A stretch of DNA of 64,000 bases from Turritopsis dohrnii (taxonomy: Eukaryota; Cnidaria; Hydrozoa; Anthoathecata; Oceaniidae): assembly GCA_027922465.2 (NCBI GenBank), contig BQMF02000373.1:248001-312000 (forward strand). Direction: 5' to 3'. The notes beneath the pieces are model-generated. The model saw nothing but the letters and a program-made list of their open reading frames with translations. It was not told the DNA's origin and did no database searches. The position numbers and the translations under genes are program-made. Positions 45,163 through 57,310 of this stretch are shown one piece after another; positions within the stretch are counted from its first letter, which is position 1; every line of letters starts with the position of its first letter.

Positions 45163-46762
45163 TTCAATTTCCGCGCTTATAGCGTAGGAAATTGTTTGGT
45201 TTACACATTCTATCTAAGTATCTATCTCTGTCACAGTTTTTCGTCGTTTTCGGAAAGTCCGTTCGGATTTCGGATTGTGTGTTTATTCAGAATAGTTAAT
45301 GACTGACCTATGCTAGGAACTTAGGACAGGTTTGACTAAAATTGGGCAATTTCGACAAGGTGTTGATTTCATGAAATTTTGGATGTGTTATAATTGAAAG
45401 GTGTTGATTTCAAATTTGACAGTCATTTTGTCAGAATTGACTAAAATTGGACAATTTGGGCCAAATTTGTACCAAATTTCGAAAGTTCTTCAAATTTCAT
45501 GAAATTTTGCATGTGTTATAATTGAAAGGTGTTGATTTCAAATTTGACAGTCATTTTGTCAGAATTGACTAAAATTGGACAATTTGGGCCAAATTTGGAC
45601 CAAATTTCGAAAGTTCTTCAAATTTCATGAAATTTTGCATGTGTTATAATTGAAAGGTGCTGATTTCAAATTTGACAGTCATTTTCTCAGATTTGACTAA
45701 AATTGGACAATTTGGGCCAAATTTGTACCAAATTTCGAAATTTCTTCAAATTTCATGAAATTTTGGATGTGTTATAATTGAAAGGTGTTGATTTCAAATT
45801 TGACAGTCATTTTGTCAGAATTGACTAAAATTGGACAATTTGGGCCAAATTTGGACCAAATTTCGAAAGTTCTTCAAATTTCATGAAATTTTGCATGTGT
45901 TATAATTGAATAGTGTTGATTTCAAATTTGACAGTCATTTTGTCAGAATTGACTAAAATTGGACAATTTGGGCCAAATTTGGACCAAATTTCGAAAGTTC
46001 TTCAAATTTCATGAAATTTTGCATGTGTTATAATTGAAAGGTGCTGATTTCAAATTTGTCAGTCATTTTCTCAGATTTGACTAAAATTGGACAATTTGGG
46101 CCAAATTTGTACCAAATTTCGAAATTTCTTCAAATTTCATGAAATTTTGCATGTGTTATAATTGAAAGGTGTTGATTTCAAATTTGACAGTCATTTTGTC
46201 AGAATTGACTAAAATTGGACAATTTGGGCCAAATTTGGACCAAATTTCGAAAGTTCTTCAAATTTCATGAAATTTTGCATGTGTTATAATTGAAAGGTGT
46301 TGATTTCAAATTTGACAGTCATTTTGTCAGAATTGACTAAAATTGGACAATTTGGGCCAAATTTGGACCAAATTTCGAAATTTCTTCAAATTTCATGAAA
46401 TTTTGCATGGATTACATTTGAAAGGTGCTGATTTCGAATATGACAGTCATTTTGTCAGATTTGACTGAAGTTGGAAGATTTGGGTCCATATCTGGACCAA
46501 ATTTCGAAAGTTCTTCAATTTTCATGAATAAACATCATGCGTAAGATATTGGTGAACTGTTTTTCTGGCCCCGAAACATCGTAGTGAATTGCAAAGCTGT
46601 CAAGGTTGAGTTAAATAAATTAAAGAAGGGAGTAATTTGATGAATTCCAGACTGTATCAAATTATTAGTCAGTGTACAAGTCATTCAGATATGTTGAAAA
46701 TTAGCCTTAAGCAATTTTCTCAAGGGTTGATGCGGAAATTGTTCAAGCCTAATGGCTTCTAG
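45163..46762 (+). mobile_element. Helentron/HINE-like element, copy 2, with satellite core
   Basis: The ends match 5546-8027 (TTCAATTTCC; GGCTTCTAG). The uninterrupted sequence in B1 (GATGTTTATTTACATTGG near 29361) shows an exact empty site, with insertion between A and T and no duplication. Its centre is a 128-bp tandem array. No protein coded. Confidence 0.85.
45330..46530. repeat. 128-bp tandem repeat, about nine copies
   Basis: GTGTTATAATTGAAAGG recurs at 45385, 45513, 45641, 45769 and so on to about 46409, every 128 bases. Units differ by a few substitutions, for example GTGTTG/GTGCTG and GGACC/GTACC. The last copies are more diverged. Confidence 0.95.
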
Positions 46763-48472
46763 TTTACATTGGTGAAGAAAATGGTTATACTTCTTTTTTC
46801 GGAGAGAAATTGTTTGGAAAAGATATAAAGTAATATACGTAAGTACATGAGTCAAACGGATTTAGTAAATACAGCGTTGAAAGAGAGTAAAAACAGAGTT
46901 AAAACGATCAAATCATTAAGATGCATGTCCCTCGAGCAGTTAATGATTTGTTTTGGTAACGAAGTTGCTGTTCCTTATTTTATTTAATTCAAAATGGCTC
47001 CACAGTTATGAAGTGAAGTTACGAAGAAAGCATTTTTATGACTTTCACTGTATAAAAATGGTATTGGAATTTCAGTAGAAAGCAAAGAGAAAGTGTATCT
47101 TTACAATAGGAAAGTATGCTGGAAAGTTAATCGAGTGTTATTAATTTGTTTACAGGTATGAAATACAGAAAGTAAAAGAGTTTAGAAGTGTTTGATAATG
47201 GCTACAGAACATGATCAATATTGTTTACTATCATGATGATGTGAATTGGTATTGAAAGGTAAAGTTAAAATAGTATCTATTTAGTTAAACACTGTTAGTA
47301 TTAGTGGATACATAAAGGATGAGAGGGATGTTTACTGTTGTGTTTTGAATTTTCCAGCAGAGAGGAGCTTTGAACTGGAAATAAAAAATGGCTCCACGAA
47401 TGTTTTCATATGTTAAAAATTTTTCAGCTATACTAATTCTGTCATCACGTTTGTGTTTTTAATTATTATTTTTAAGGTTAATACATTTTCAAAGTTTCTT
47501 TTACTTTGTTTTGTTTTTCTTTAGATTTCGTCATAGCATGATTAGGTTTTTTGTATATGTTTTTTTTAATGTTTTGATCTGTTAAAATAGAAATGAAGCA
47601 CATGATGGGTTATAATGTCGAGAGGGTTACTTAAGATTTACTTACTTAATGACTGTGCAATGAAACTATCTTACAAAAAATAAGTGTTGTTGGCTGTATT
47701 TTTCTTAAGTTTATATTTTATCGCGTTTATACATATTTTGTGTTATGGTAATCGTTTGCGTACTATGCCTAGGTATATAACTTTGAATTTATGATTTTAT
47801 TTGTGACTTTTTATCTTTTGTGTAAATTTTTCTTCTTAGTTATTGTTTTTAGGATAAATGCGTACTTGAATTTCCTTTTTTTTTTTTGTTTCTTTTTTTT
47901 TCTTTCGGTATTACAATTGAAACATTATTCTTTTAGGCAATAATAAAAAAAGCATAAAGAAATGAAACTCATGGTTTTAATCATGATGTTGATGGTTTTG
48001 GGAAGAACTAACTATATCATTTCAAAAATTCATTAATGGTTGCAGTCCAGAAGTAACTTTTGAAGAAAGAAAAAGTTGGAAGGTATCATTTTTGTAATGT
48101 TATTCAATGTTTGGTTTTGTATGTCTTAGTAAACGGTTCTGTGTTATATATTGCATATTTTTACATTAAAGTTACTTCTCTTCTGCGTATGAATATATAT
48201 TCTGAGCCATGTTGCTATTTGTTTCTGTTTTAAATTTTCTGAATGTAAGAAATGAATTAAAAAATTAATGCCTGAAAAGAAACTTTTGCAAGACTTAAAT
48301 TCTGCGACACAACGCATACTGAACATGGGTGGCGAGCGACGCCTCCTGGGATGTTTTTGAGTTGCGATTCTATGATTTATTTTTTCGTCACAGGGTACGT
48401 TCACGGGACTGGTGGATTTGACCTAATGTTTTCGAAGTTAAGTTCGGTAAAAAGTTTTTACCCGGGATACTA

Positions 48473-49023
48473 ATTCGCAATTGTGCATACCACTTTTATT
48501 TTAGAGAGTGATATATTTAGTTTAAATTTACGGTCATCGTCCTCTTATGTGCGCGTAAAACCACGTAGATGCGAGAGACACTTTTTTCACGATCATTCCA
48601 AAAGCACGTGGCATCATTTGACGTCAGTTTTTTATGATCACGGGGAATCATTGCATTGCATCCCCAATCGAACGCGACGTTTTTGGGGAAATATCTCAAG
48701 AACCAATAGGGATAACTGACGTTTTTTGGGGTCAGAGATACGGGTGATGGGGTGACGCATCATTTGGGCCTAAATTTTATTTGGTACTGCGGATATGACG
48801 TCATCAAAATCTTTGATCGACGATATCTCTGCAACGGTTGGTCGTAGCGAAACGATCCCATACACTTTTTTGATCAGTTTTTCAAGCTCTACAACATAGG
48901 TACACTTTTGAGTTGCGATTCTATGATTTATTTTTTCGTCACGAGGTACGTACACGGGAATAGTGGATTTGATCTAATGTTTTCGAAGTTAAGTCAGTAA
49001 AAAGGTTTTACCCGGGATACTAG
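48473..49023 (+). mobile_element. Short Helitron unit fused to the upstream one
   Basis: The previous unit ends GGGATACTA and runs straight into ATTCGCAATTG, so its final G and this unit's first bases (up to TACTA) are missing. The 3' end is a slightly altered AT-rich hairpin and GGGATACTAG. Confidence 0.8.
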
Positions 49024-51017
49024 TATATACTAATTCGCGTGCGTGTGCAACACATTTAACTTAGAGAGTGTTTTGATTTTGTTTTTTTAATGGTCAAAAT
49101 CTTCTTAATCGTGGTCATATAGCGGCAGTTCGACCACGCCAGACACATTCACATTCCGCGATTAGTATATGCTCCTCCGTTTTGTTATTTTTGGTTTGCG
49201 CAGTGGAAATCAGCCGAAAAACGTCTTTGGAGGAGTGCGAGCAATGCAATCTTCTTCGTTCGAAATTTGTCAACGATCATTTCGTGAGCAAGAAACTTCG
49301 CGAAGAAGACGTGTTTCTTTTTGTATACGAATATTTTAATTTAAATTCGATTGTTTTAGGTAGTTTCTGCGAAAAAACGTATCGTGAAGATTGAACTAAC
49401 AAGTGTGGAAGCAAATCGACGAAAGAACTGAAAAAAATTTAAGTTTCGGGATCGTTTTCTTTTCGGGTTTATCAAGTAGAGTACATTATTGTTTACAGTG
49501 CAGAATGTACAAGAATCTTTTACTTATTTACTAACTTTACTTATTATAATACCTTTCCTTTTTTGTTTCTAGAACTTAAAAACGGATGCCTGCAGAAAGA
49601 TCTTTACTCAGGTAAAATGTTTTTGTTTTTTATCGTTTTCGTTGAGCTACCACTTCGTAGAGATTTAATTAAGAAGTGGACATAAATATACGAAAAACTG
49701 ATTGTTTTCTTCGTTAGCATATCGGTAGAGAAAGACGAAAAAGAAAGAAAAACTTTGCGGGGCGAATAACTTGGATGTGGAGCATCGTTGTTATTGTTGA
49801 CAACAGCATGCTTAGCAAAGGTGATGTTACTTATTATTATTCTGTATTATTATATTGTTCTGTTATTTACAAAAACAAAAATGGTTCCAGAGTTGTGACC
49901 ATGAGGCAAGCGTAAGCTGTTGCTGTTGAAAGGCTCTTTGGCTGTAGCTACATCATACATGATCTTTATAGATTTTATTCATTTAAGCGTATTTTTACTT
50001 TTTAAATGTGATTATAGTGTCTTCTTCTGCATGGTTTATTCATTTAGATTTGTTCCTTTTTCACAAGAAAGAAAGTAAACAAATAAACGTCATTTAGGAA
50101 AGTATCTTTATATTATGAGATTGGGAATATTTGGGTATTTAGTTTGATCATGTTCTTCTTCGTCATCCAGCTAATAATTATTCACTGTTGTTTCATGTGT
50201 AATGTATCTCTGTCTGACTTTCCGACTATTATCAGCATCATAATTTGAATTTGTTTTTGATAATGCTCCCAGTGGATGTATATACCTGTATTTGTTTATG
50301 CGACATTCTAATTCCTGGAATTTTTCTTATTTTTTTATTTTTTCATGTTTATGCATTATTTTGTGTTATGGTAATCGTTTACGTACTATGCGTATACGTA
50401 CTAGGGTAATTAACTTTGGCATTATGATTTTATTTGTGACTTCTGGGTAAATTTTTGTTCTTAGTTATTGTTTTTAGGATAAATGCGTACTTGAATTTAA
50501 TTTTTTTTTCTTTTTTTTTTTGTTGTTGTTTATTTCAATATTCTTATAGCATGATTAGGTTTTCGGTATTACAATTGAAATATTATCCTTTTAGGTAATA
50601 ATAAAAAAAGCATAAAGAAATGAAACTCATGGTTTTAATCATGACGTTGATGGTTTTGGGAAGAACAGACTATATAATCATTTCAAAAATTCATTAATGG
50701 TTGCAGTCCAGTAGTAACTTTGGAACAAAAGAAAAAGTTGGAAGGTATCAATTTGTTTTGAATTAACATTTTGTAATGTTTGGTTTCGTATGTCTGGGTA
50801 AACAGTTCTGTGTTATATATTGCCATTTTTTTACATTAAAGTTACTTCTCTTCTGCGTATAAATATATATTCTGAGCCATGTTGCTATTTGTTTCTGTTT
50901 TTAATCTTCTGAATGTAATAACAAATTAATGCCTGTAAAAAACTTTTATACAAGTGAAATTCTGTGACAGAACGCATACTGAACATGGGTGGCGAGCGAC
51001 GCCGCCTGGGTGGCTAG
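49024..51017 (+). mobile_element. Helitron unit U5 (with TCTA at 44205-44208)
   Basis: The body starts TATATACTAATTCGCG and ends GCCGCCTGGGTGGCTAG. With the four bases before block C it totals 1998 bp. It carries a frame-shifted copy of the small conserved ORF near 49168-49400. Confidence 0.65.
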
Positions 51018-53073
51018 TGTATAATAATAAAACTTTTATTGTTATACATTTACTGTTATTGTATTGTATTGTAGAACATGCGTAAGTGAGTTATCAAGTA
51101 TTAGTATACAGACCTGGAATGCAAAGTGCAGTGAAAGTTGTTTAAAAATGGCTGCAGAAAAGATGATGTTTATTTTGTTACTTGCCATTTTTATTCACGA
51201 CGAACTTTTGATGGGAAGTTTGGTGAGTTTATTTACGTATTTTAGGTATATAAAAGGCTTATTATTACGGAAGATTTTCACATAAAAACAACATAAAAAA
51301 AGTGATGGGGAAACCAGTGTGTTTGTCTTTGAGTGTTATAAAAATGACAGACAAATTTCAGTAAACGAAGGAATATTAAAGAGAGTAGGAGCAAGGACAT
51401 TTTATGTGTTTGCAGTAGAAAAGTGTGCTGGAAAGTAAATAAAGTGTTATAAAAAGTGTTATTAAAATTTGTTTACAGGTATGAATATAGAAAGTAAACA
51501 GTTTAGAAGTGTTTGAAAATGGCTGCAGAAGATGATCAATGTTGTTTACAAACATGGATGATGTGAATTGGTTTTGAAAGGTATCCTGTTATGTTTGAAG
51601 TTAAACCAAAGTTAAAATATTATATATCTATTTAGTTAGAACAGTTAGTATGCTGAATAAATAAAGAATGCAGGGTTGTTTACTGTTGTGTTTTGAATTA
51701 GCCAGCAGAGGAGATTTTACCCAAAAATGGTTCCATAGAATGTTTTCAGTTATTAAAAATTCTTTAGCTATACAAATTTCTGTCTTTACGTTTGTGTTTT
51801 TAATTATTATTTTTAAGGTAAATTTGTTCTCAAGCGTTCTTAGTTTGAATGTTTTCTTTCAATATCGACATAATACGATTAGGTTTTATGTAATATCAAT
51901 ATGCATTCAAAAATTTTTTTCTTTTAGAAAAGCAAAATAAAAATACAATAACAATAAATAAATGAAACTCATGGTTTGATATCATGATGTCGATGGTTGG
52001 TCAAGAACAAATTATCCATTTTAAAAATTCTGAAAAAAAGACAACAGTTAGAAGGTATAGATTTGTTTTCAATTCACATATATATTTGTAGTGTTATATA
52101 TTATGTTTGCTTTTGTGTGGCTGGGTATATAGTTCTGTGTTATGTATTGCTGTGTTTTACGCTTAAGTTGAATACTTCTTTTATTCAATATTATATATAC
52201 TTTACTTCTTTGTTATATTACTATTGTTTATGCGTTAAATCTTCTGCATGTAAAAGCATGATTTTGGACTGTAATAGGGTATTTAATGCGATGTTTGTTT
52301 GTGTTTCACGTCTGCAGGGTAAAAAATAATTTTACAAAACTCTTATTCGGTTTAGCTCCAGTGAAACTATACATTTATACGCATTTTAATGGTGGCATGC
52401 TTGGGTGTATAGTTTTGTATCAGTTTTATTATGATTTGTTTTACATAGAAGTTATTTTGCATTTTCTGCTTATGAAAAATATAGTTCTTAGTCAATAGTA
52501 AGTCATTTTAAGTGTTTGGTTATGTTTCACGTGTCCAGGGTAAAAAATAATTTTTATTCAGATCAGCTACATTTTAAACATGCAGTTGTAGGATGCTTGG
52601 GTGTATAGCTTTGCATCAATTTTGTTATGATTTGTTTTGCGTAAAAGTTACTTTTGAAAAATTGGTTTTCGGTCAATACATAGTACAATATATGATTTAG
52701 TTTCTTTATCATTTCGATGTTTTGGTTGTTTCATGTTTCTCGGGAAAAATGATTTTAAAATGCTTTTATTCGTTTCAGCTCCAGTATTGATTAAATCCGT
52801 AAAATATTTTTTACATTTGATATTACGTGCTACACATTAATACCAATTATAATTACTGGCTTTTGTATAGCTTGGTAAATAGTTTTGCATTATGTTTTCA
52901 ACTTTTGGGTATAAAAATAATGGTTTTGGTCTAAAGGCAGGAAGGCAGGAATTTTTGTTATTTTGAAAACCGGTAAAGAAAATGTTTTACCTGAAATGCA
53001 TGTTGATCGTTGGCGGCGTGCGACACAACGCAAGCTGAAGATGGGCGGCGAGCGACGCCGCCTTGGCGGCTAG
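51018..53073 (+). mobile_element. Helitron unit U6, 5' end missing or diverged
   Basis: After the U5 CTAG the sequence goes TGTATAATAATAAAAC, not a normal 5' end, but its body resembles the 2 kb units. It ends GCCGCCTTGGCGGCTAG at 53073. It is either 5'-truncated or the far side of another nested insertion. Confidence 0.6.
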
Positions 53074-53609
53074 TCTACTTATACTAATCCACGTGTGTGC
53101 ATCCCACTTTTATTTTAGACAGTGTTTTGTTTTTGTTTTTTTAATGGTCAAAATCTTCTTAATCGTGGTCATATAGCGGCAGTTCGACCACGCAAGACAC
53201 ATTCACGATTAGTATAATAGCACGTGGCATCATTTGACGTCAGTTATTTTTATGATCACGGGGAATCATTGCATTGCATCCCCAATCGAACGCGACGTTT
53301 TTGGGGAAATATCTCGAGAACCAATGGGGATAACTGACGTTTCTTGGGGTCCGCGGTACGGGTGACGGGGTGACGCAAAATTTGGGTCCAAATTTAATTT
53401 GGTACTGCGGCTATGACGTCATCAAAATCTTTGATTGACGATATCTCTGTAACGGTTGGTCGTAGCGAAGCGATCCCATACATTTTTTTGATCAAATTTT
53501 CGAGCTCTACAACATGGGCAAACTTATCATTGCCAATTCTTCATTTTATTTTTCGTGAACTGGACGCATGCTGAACATGGGTGGCGAGCGACGCCGCCCT
53601 GGCAGCTAG
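53074..53609 (+). mobile_element. Helitron unit U7, 536 bp
   Basis: It starts TCTACTTATACTAATCCACG and ends GCCGCCCTGGCAGCTAG (two changes in the hairpin). A short-type body with TGACGTCA. U8 follows directly. Confidence 0.85.
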
Positions 53610-54171
53610 TCTACTTATAATAATCCGCAATCGTGTGTAACACATTTAACTTAGAGAGTGATGGTTTTTTTAAAAATTTACGACCAAAATCTTCTTAATC
53701 GTGGTCATATAGCGGCAGTTAGACCACGCAAGACACATTCACGATTAGTATAATAGCACGTGGCCTTTGACGTCAGGTTTTTTTATGATCACGGGGAACC
53801 ATTGCATTGCATCCCCAATAGAACGCGACGTTTTAGGGAAAATATCTCGAGAACCAATGGGGATAACTGACGTTTTTTAGGATCTGCGATACGGGCGATG
53901 TGGTGACGCAAAATTTGGGACTAAATTTTATTTGGTACTGCGGCTATGACGTCATCAAAATCTTTGATCGACGATATCTCAGCAACGGTTGGTCGTAGCG
54001 AAACGATCCAAGACATTTTTTTGATCAGTTTTTCGAGCTCTACAACATGGTTAAACTGATGAGTCGTGATTCCTTAATTAAAATTTTCGTAACGGGGTTT
54101 ACACACACGGGGAACGCAGCACATCGTTTTCGAAATTATTAGCCGTAAAAAACTTTTACGCGGGTTACTAG
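53610..54171 (+). mobile_element. Helitron unit U8, 562 bp, last of the array
   Basis: It starts TCTACTTATAATAATCCGC and ends with an AT-type hairpin (CCGTAAAAAACTTTTACGCG) and GGTTACTAG. It is followed by T and sequence unrelated to Helitrons. Confidence 0.85.
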
Positions 54172-54570
54172 TGAATATTAAATTACAAGAAACAAAAAAT
54201 AATGTTTTCTGTCAGCAAATTCATTCACTTCTGCATGAACATTTGATGTGTAATTGATTGCTATAAATGTTTTCATAAGAGAAAGGTGACAGTGATATTG
54301 TTCTTCTTTGACATTTTTGTGAACGTATCTTTTGTGTAAAACATTTTCACACAATCTTTTGTAACCTTTTTAAGGCTAAGGAAGCATTATTGTAAAAGTT
54401 TGCTACTGTCCATTTTTCATTTTGTAATAAACGCCGCCCTCTGATGAAGGCCGCCCCCTATTAAACATAGCATACAAAAACTGGAATTTGTAATAAACGC
54501 CGCAGCGTTTATTAGAGGAAAATGGTACGTACTGTATGCTAGTGTTTGGAATTGAACCATAGTTACAAAC
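54172..54570. other. No gene; short inverted repeat
   Basis: AT-rich. GTAATAAACGCCGC occurs twice (54424, 54490) around a GC-richer patch. Nothing else seen. Confidence 0.45.
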
Positions 54571-56038
54571 CTTAGGGGAAGAAATTTTGGTAGGAAGAAA
54601 ATTTTGCAGATTTCATAAAATTTGCCTTTAACCACCATATTAAATTCTATAATCTTGTTTTTTGTTATGCGCCAAATTAAATTCTCACCAAATTTTATGG
54701 TTTGCTGTTATCTGCCAAATTAAATTCTTCTCAAATTTTAAGTCTTTTTATCCATCATATTTAATTTCCTGTTTTTAATCAGAGATATGCAAAAAAGATA
54801 AACAACTTCATTGTTTCTCATGAAAACTATCTGTGTCCAGTATAATTTGTTGTAAGTATTGTTTTGCGCAAATAATTTATAATATAACTTATTACAACTT
54901 AAAGTTCACTCTAATTCCTGTTAATAACAGCTGTAAAATCTGGTATCGTTGACACTGCCAACAATGGGTCTGCAGCTTTGCCCACAATTGATCCTTTCCA
55001 AAACATCACTCTCCTACCGACAAGTACAAATGACGTCTTTGAAAGTGAAACCAGTTAATGATTCTGGTATAGATGATGATCCAATAGAGATTTCAATTTT
55101 ATTATGGATGACGAAGGACTCTAATTTTAATTTACTTTATCAATATTCAACATTGCTGAGATTTAGCTATGTTATCATTTGTTGTTGAAAACATTTTAAA
55201 TAGATACAATGTTTTTGCACTGTAATTATTTATTTGTCTACCAAATTAAATTCCTCCTGGCCAGTTTAATGACAACAGTCTGGGAATTAGCAGTGCAATT
55301 ACACTCCTATGCTAAAACGCCAACTTTAAAGAGTGCTATTACACGGCTACGAAATCGTCGAGATGCGGGCAGTAAACATGCAATTACAGCCTTAAAAAGG
55401 TGCCATTTTGAAAACACGTTATTACGTGGTTATCCCACGTTTTAACTGACAGTTGCACGCTTAAAAAGATTCTTTTTGACTCAAACTTTCCTTTCATATT
55501 TGGCTTTGCTATCAAGAATTGTGTTTTAAATCCATTCATATCTCCTACAAAACTTCAAAATATCACTGTATAAATTTTATATCAAAGTTTCCTGAAAGAA
55601 CTTCCTCGTGGATATCACATCTGCAACTATCTAAGATTTTTTAGCTTTGCGTTATTTTGTTTATCTTCATTTGGCTTTTTTCTTTCTTGGCATTTTCTAC
55701 CCAATATTCCCGGAAACGAATCTGAAATGCCAGGACTGTTTTACGTAAAATTTATCGTAGAATAAGATACAAAAATCAGTTTTTCCCCGTTTGACTACGT
55801 GTTTTCCCGTTTAAAGAAAAACTGAACCCACCTATTCCATTAAGCTTCTCCAGGCAGGGCAGAAAATTAAGCGTGCAATTGCAATGTTACACCCGTAGAA
55901 GTTAAGCGTGCAATTATAAGGATTTCTCAGACTGGCCAAGTTAAATGAACTTTTGCATTCTGCCAAATCAGATTCCTGCTAATTCCGCCAAATTTTAATT
56001 CCGCCAAATTTCTTTTCACCAAAATTTCTTCCCCTGAG
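54571..56038. mobile_element. Inverted-repeat element, about 1.47 kb
   Basis: The left end CTTAGGGGAAGAAATTTTGG is matched by the complement of the right end (CTCAGGGGAAGAAATTTTGG). Many copies of GCCAAATTAAATTC-type sequence lie inside, near both ends. It could also be two separate short repeats around a host exon. No transposase. Confidence 0.6.
54931..55058 (+). CDS. Possible terminal exon (weak)
   Basis: After TTAATAACAG an open frame reads VKSGIVDTANNGSAALPTID and on to DVFESETS-stop (TAA 55056-55058). Composition looks coding and an acceptor is present, but no partner exon is identified. It lies inside the inverted-repeat region. Confidence 0.25.
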
Positions 56039-56735
56039 ATAATATAACAATTCAATATCTCTGAGAAACAATTTTTCTGCTTTGTTTACCATCTTTTTCC
56101 CAATGTTTTTAAGATGACGAGCAAAACCTCACAATTCAGACTTTATATCAGTTAAATAATAATGGGGGCCAATTAAAGCTGCTATCAAGTCTTTACTAAA
56201 AATCTTTAAGGGCATATAATAACTAATTACCCCACAATAGTCAAGAGCCACACAACACAACTTAGTCTTCTCGTGGTATATTAATATGATATATTTTCTT
56301 ACCTGGCTCTTTTTCTTCCTCCTTTTTGAAATTGTATCTCAGATTTGAATACCTGGTTGCAGATGTTTTATAACAGTTACTCTGGCGATTATATTTTTCT
56401 TTCGCAAGTATATATACTTTGATAATAATATTCAATGCACTGGAATTCGGTGAGAATAAGGAGGAGGGCGCATTTAAAAAAATTCCTTTTTACATGACCA
56501 CTGAAATTGAATACATTTTGTATATAATAACTTACATGTGATATTCTAGCACTCTTATCTTCTAAAAGCAATTAATTTAGCTTAAACTTTCTCATTTTAA
56601 ACTGCAATATCGAAGGTTAGCAATAACGGGCGTTTAACTGGGGCGTGAAGAACTGCAACATTACACACACACGGACTGACTGACTGACGGACACGGGGAA
56701 ATGAAAGATCAGCTACCTTACGGCGCTGACCAATT
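56039..56735. other. No recognisable feature
   Basis: AT-rich; a short ACTG repeat near 56675-56690. No ORF or repeat ends of note. Confidence 0.45.
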
Positions 56736-57310
56736 AAAAATAAACAAGATTCGCAAAAATGCGACTATGTATTTCCCCAAAGTTGCAAAACTTTTATCAA
56801 TTATTGTGTGTACATAGAAGACCATAAGAAAAGTGGTATAACTACCATCAACGCAAATAAAAATGCTGTCCATACTAATCAGGGTAGAATTCAATTTAAT
56901 ACCACAAAGGAAGTTATTTCGAACTTATTATGAAATGAAGATATTCATGGTCATGTGACATGGTTTCTCTTATAATTTTTGCTGAGGAGTTAAAAAAAGT
57001 TATGAGTTATGAGAAGTTATTATGGACAAAGCTAAAAATTGGAAGACCTAAATGCAACTAATATTTCCCCTTAAACTACTGAATATCAACAACTGCATCA
57101 ATAAGTATAAGGTAAATTCATCATAATAAACGTATGATCTTCATTGCTGCAGAAGCTTGACATCCTTTTACACAGTAATATCATGGCAAACAATGTAATT
57201 CCACAGAACACAGCTTTCGTAACTTGTATTAAACTATTTTACAACATCATACAATGAAATTTGTTTACAAGTTTACAAAAGAAGAAAAGAAAATTGTCAA
57301 ACCTAATTTT
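56736..57310. repeat. Diverged relative of the palindromic element's core
   Basis: Starting with AAGATTCGCAAAAATGCGAC, this region aligns with 58560-59070 over most of its length, with many substitutions. It is probably a decayed copy of the same transposon family. Confidence 0.65.

Larger units (their letters stand above)
44209..49023 (+). mobile_element. Block C: nested Helitron insertion, 4.8 kb
   Basis: It begins A|TCTTATTATACTAATTCGC and ends GGGATACTAG|T. The base string before it, TCTA (44205-44208), plus the string after it, TATATACTAATTCGC (49024), would make a normal 5' end like that of U4. So block C probably inserted into the fifth base of the next tandem unit. It holds one long unit (to about 48472), fused to a short unit, and a Helentron-like insertion at 45163-46762. 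Confidence 0.65.
24914..54171 (+). mobile_element. Nested tandem Helitron array, 29.3 kb
   Basis: The array is made of units of one family. Their 5' ends are of the type TCTACTTATACTAATCCGC or TCTTATTATAATAATCC, followed by a block ending TTTTAGAGAGTG. Their 3' ends are either a GC-rich hairpin (GCCGCCTTGGCGGCTAG) or an AT-rich hairpin (GGTAAAAAGTTTTTACC, then CGGGATACTAG). Successive units abut as CTAG|TC. The left flank is TCTA (24910-24913) and the right flank is TGAATATT (from 54172), fitting an original A|T site. Units are listed separately. Confidence 0.85.

Noticed and set aside
45330..46530. Regular repeats that might suggest a CRISPR array
   Set aside because: The 128-bp units are directly adjacent with no unique spacers, and lie inside a eukaryotic transposon; it is a satellite.
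51018..51060. TGTATAATAATAAAAC as a new Helitron 5' end
   Set aside because: It lacks the TC start and the conserved TTTTAGAGAGTG block, so truncation or nesting is more likely.
56640..56735. ACTG/CACA short repeats as a promoter or origin
   Set aside because: Simple-sequence patch with no supporting context.
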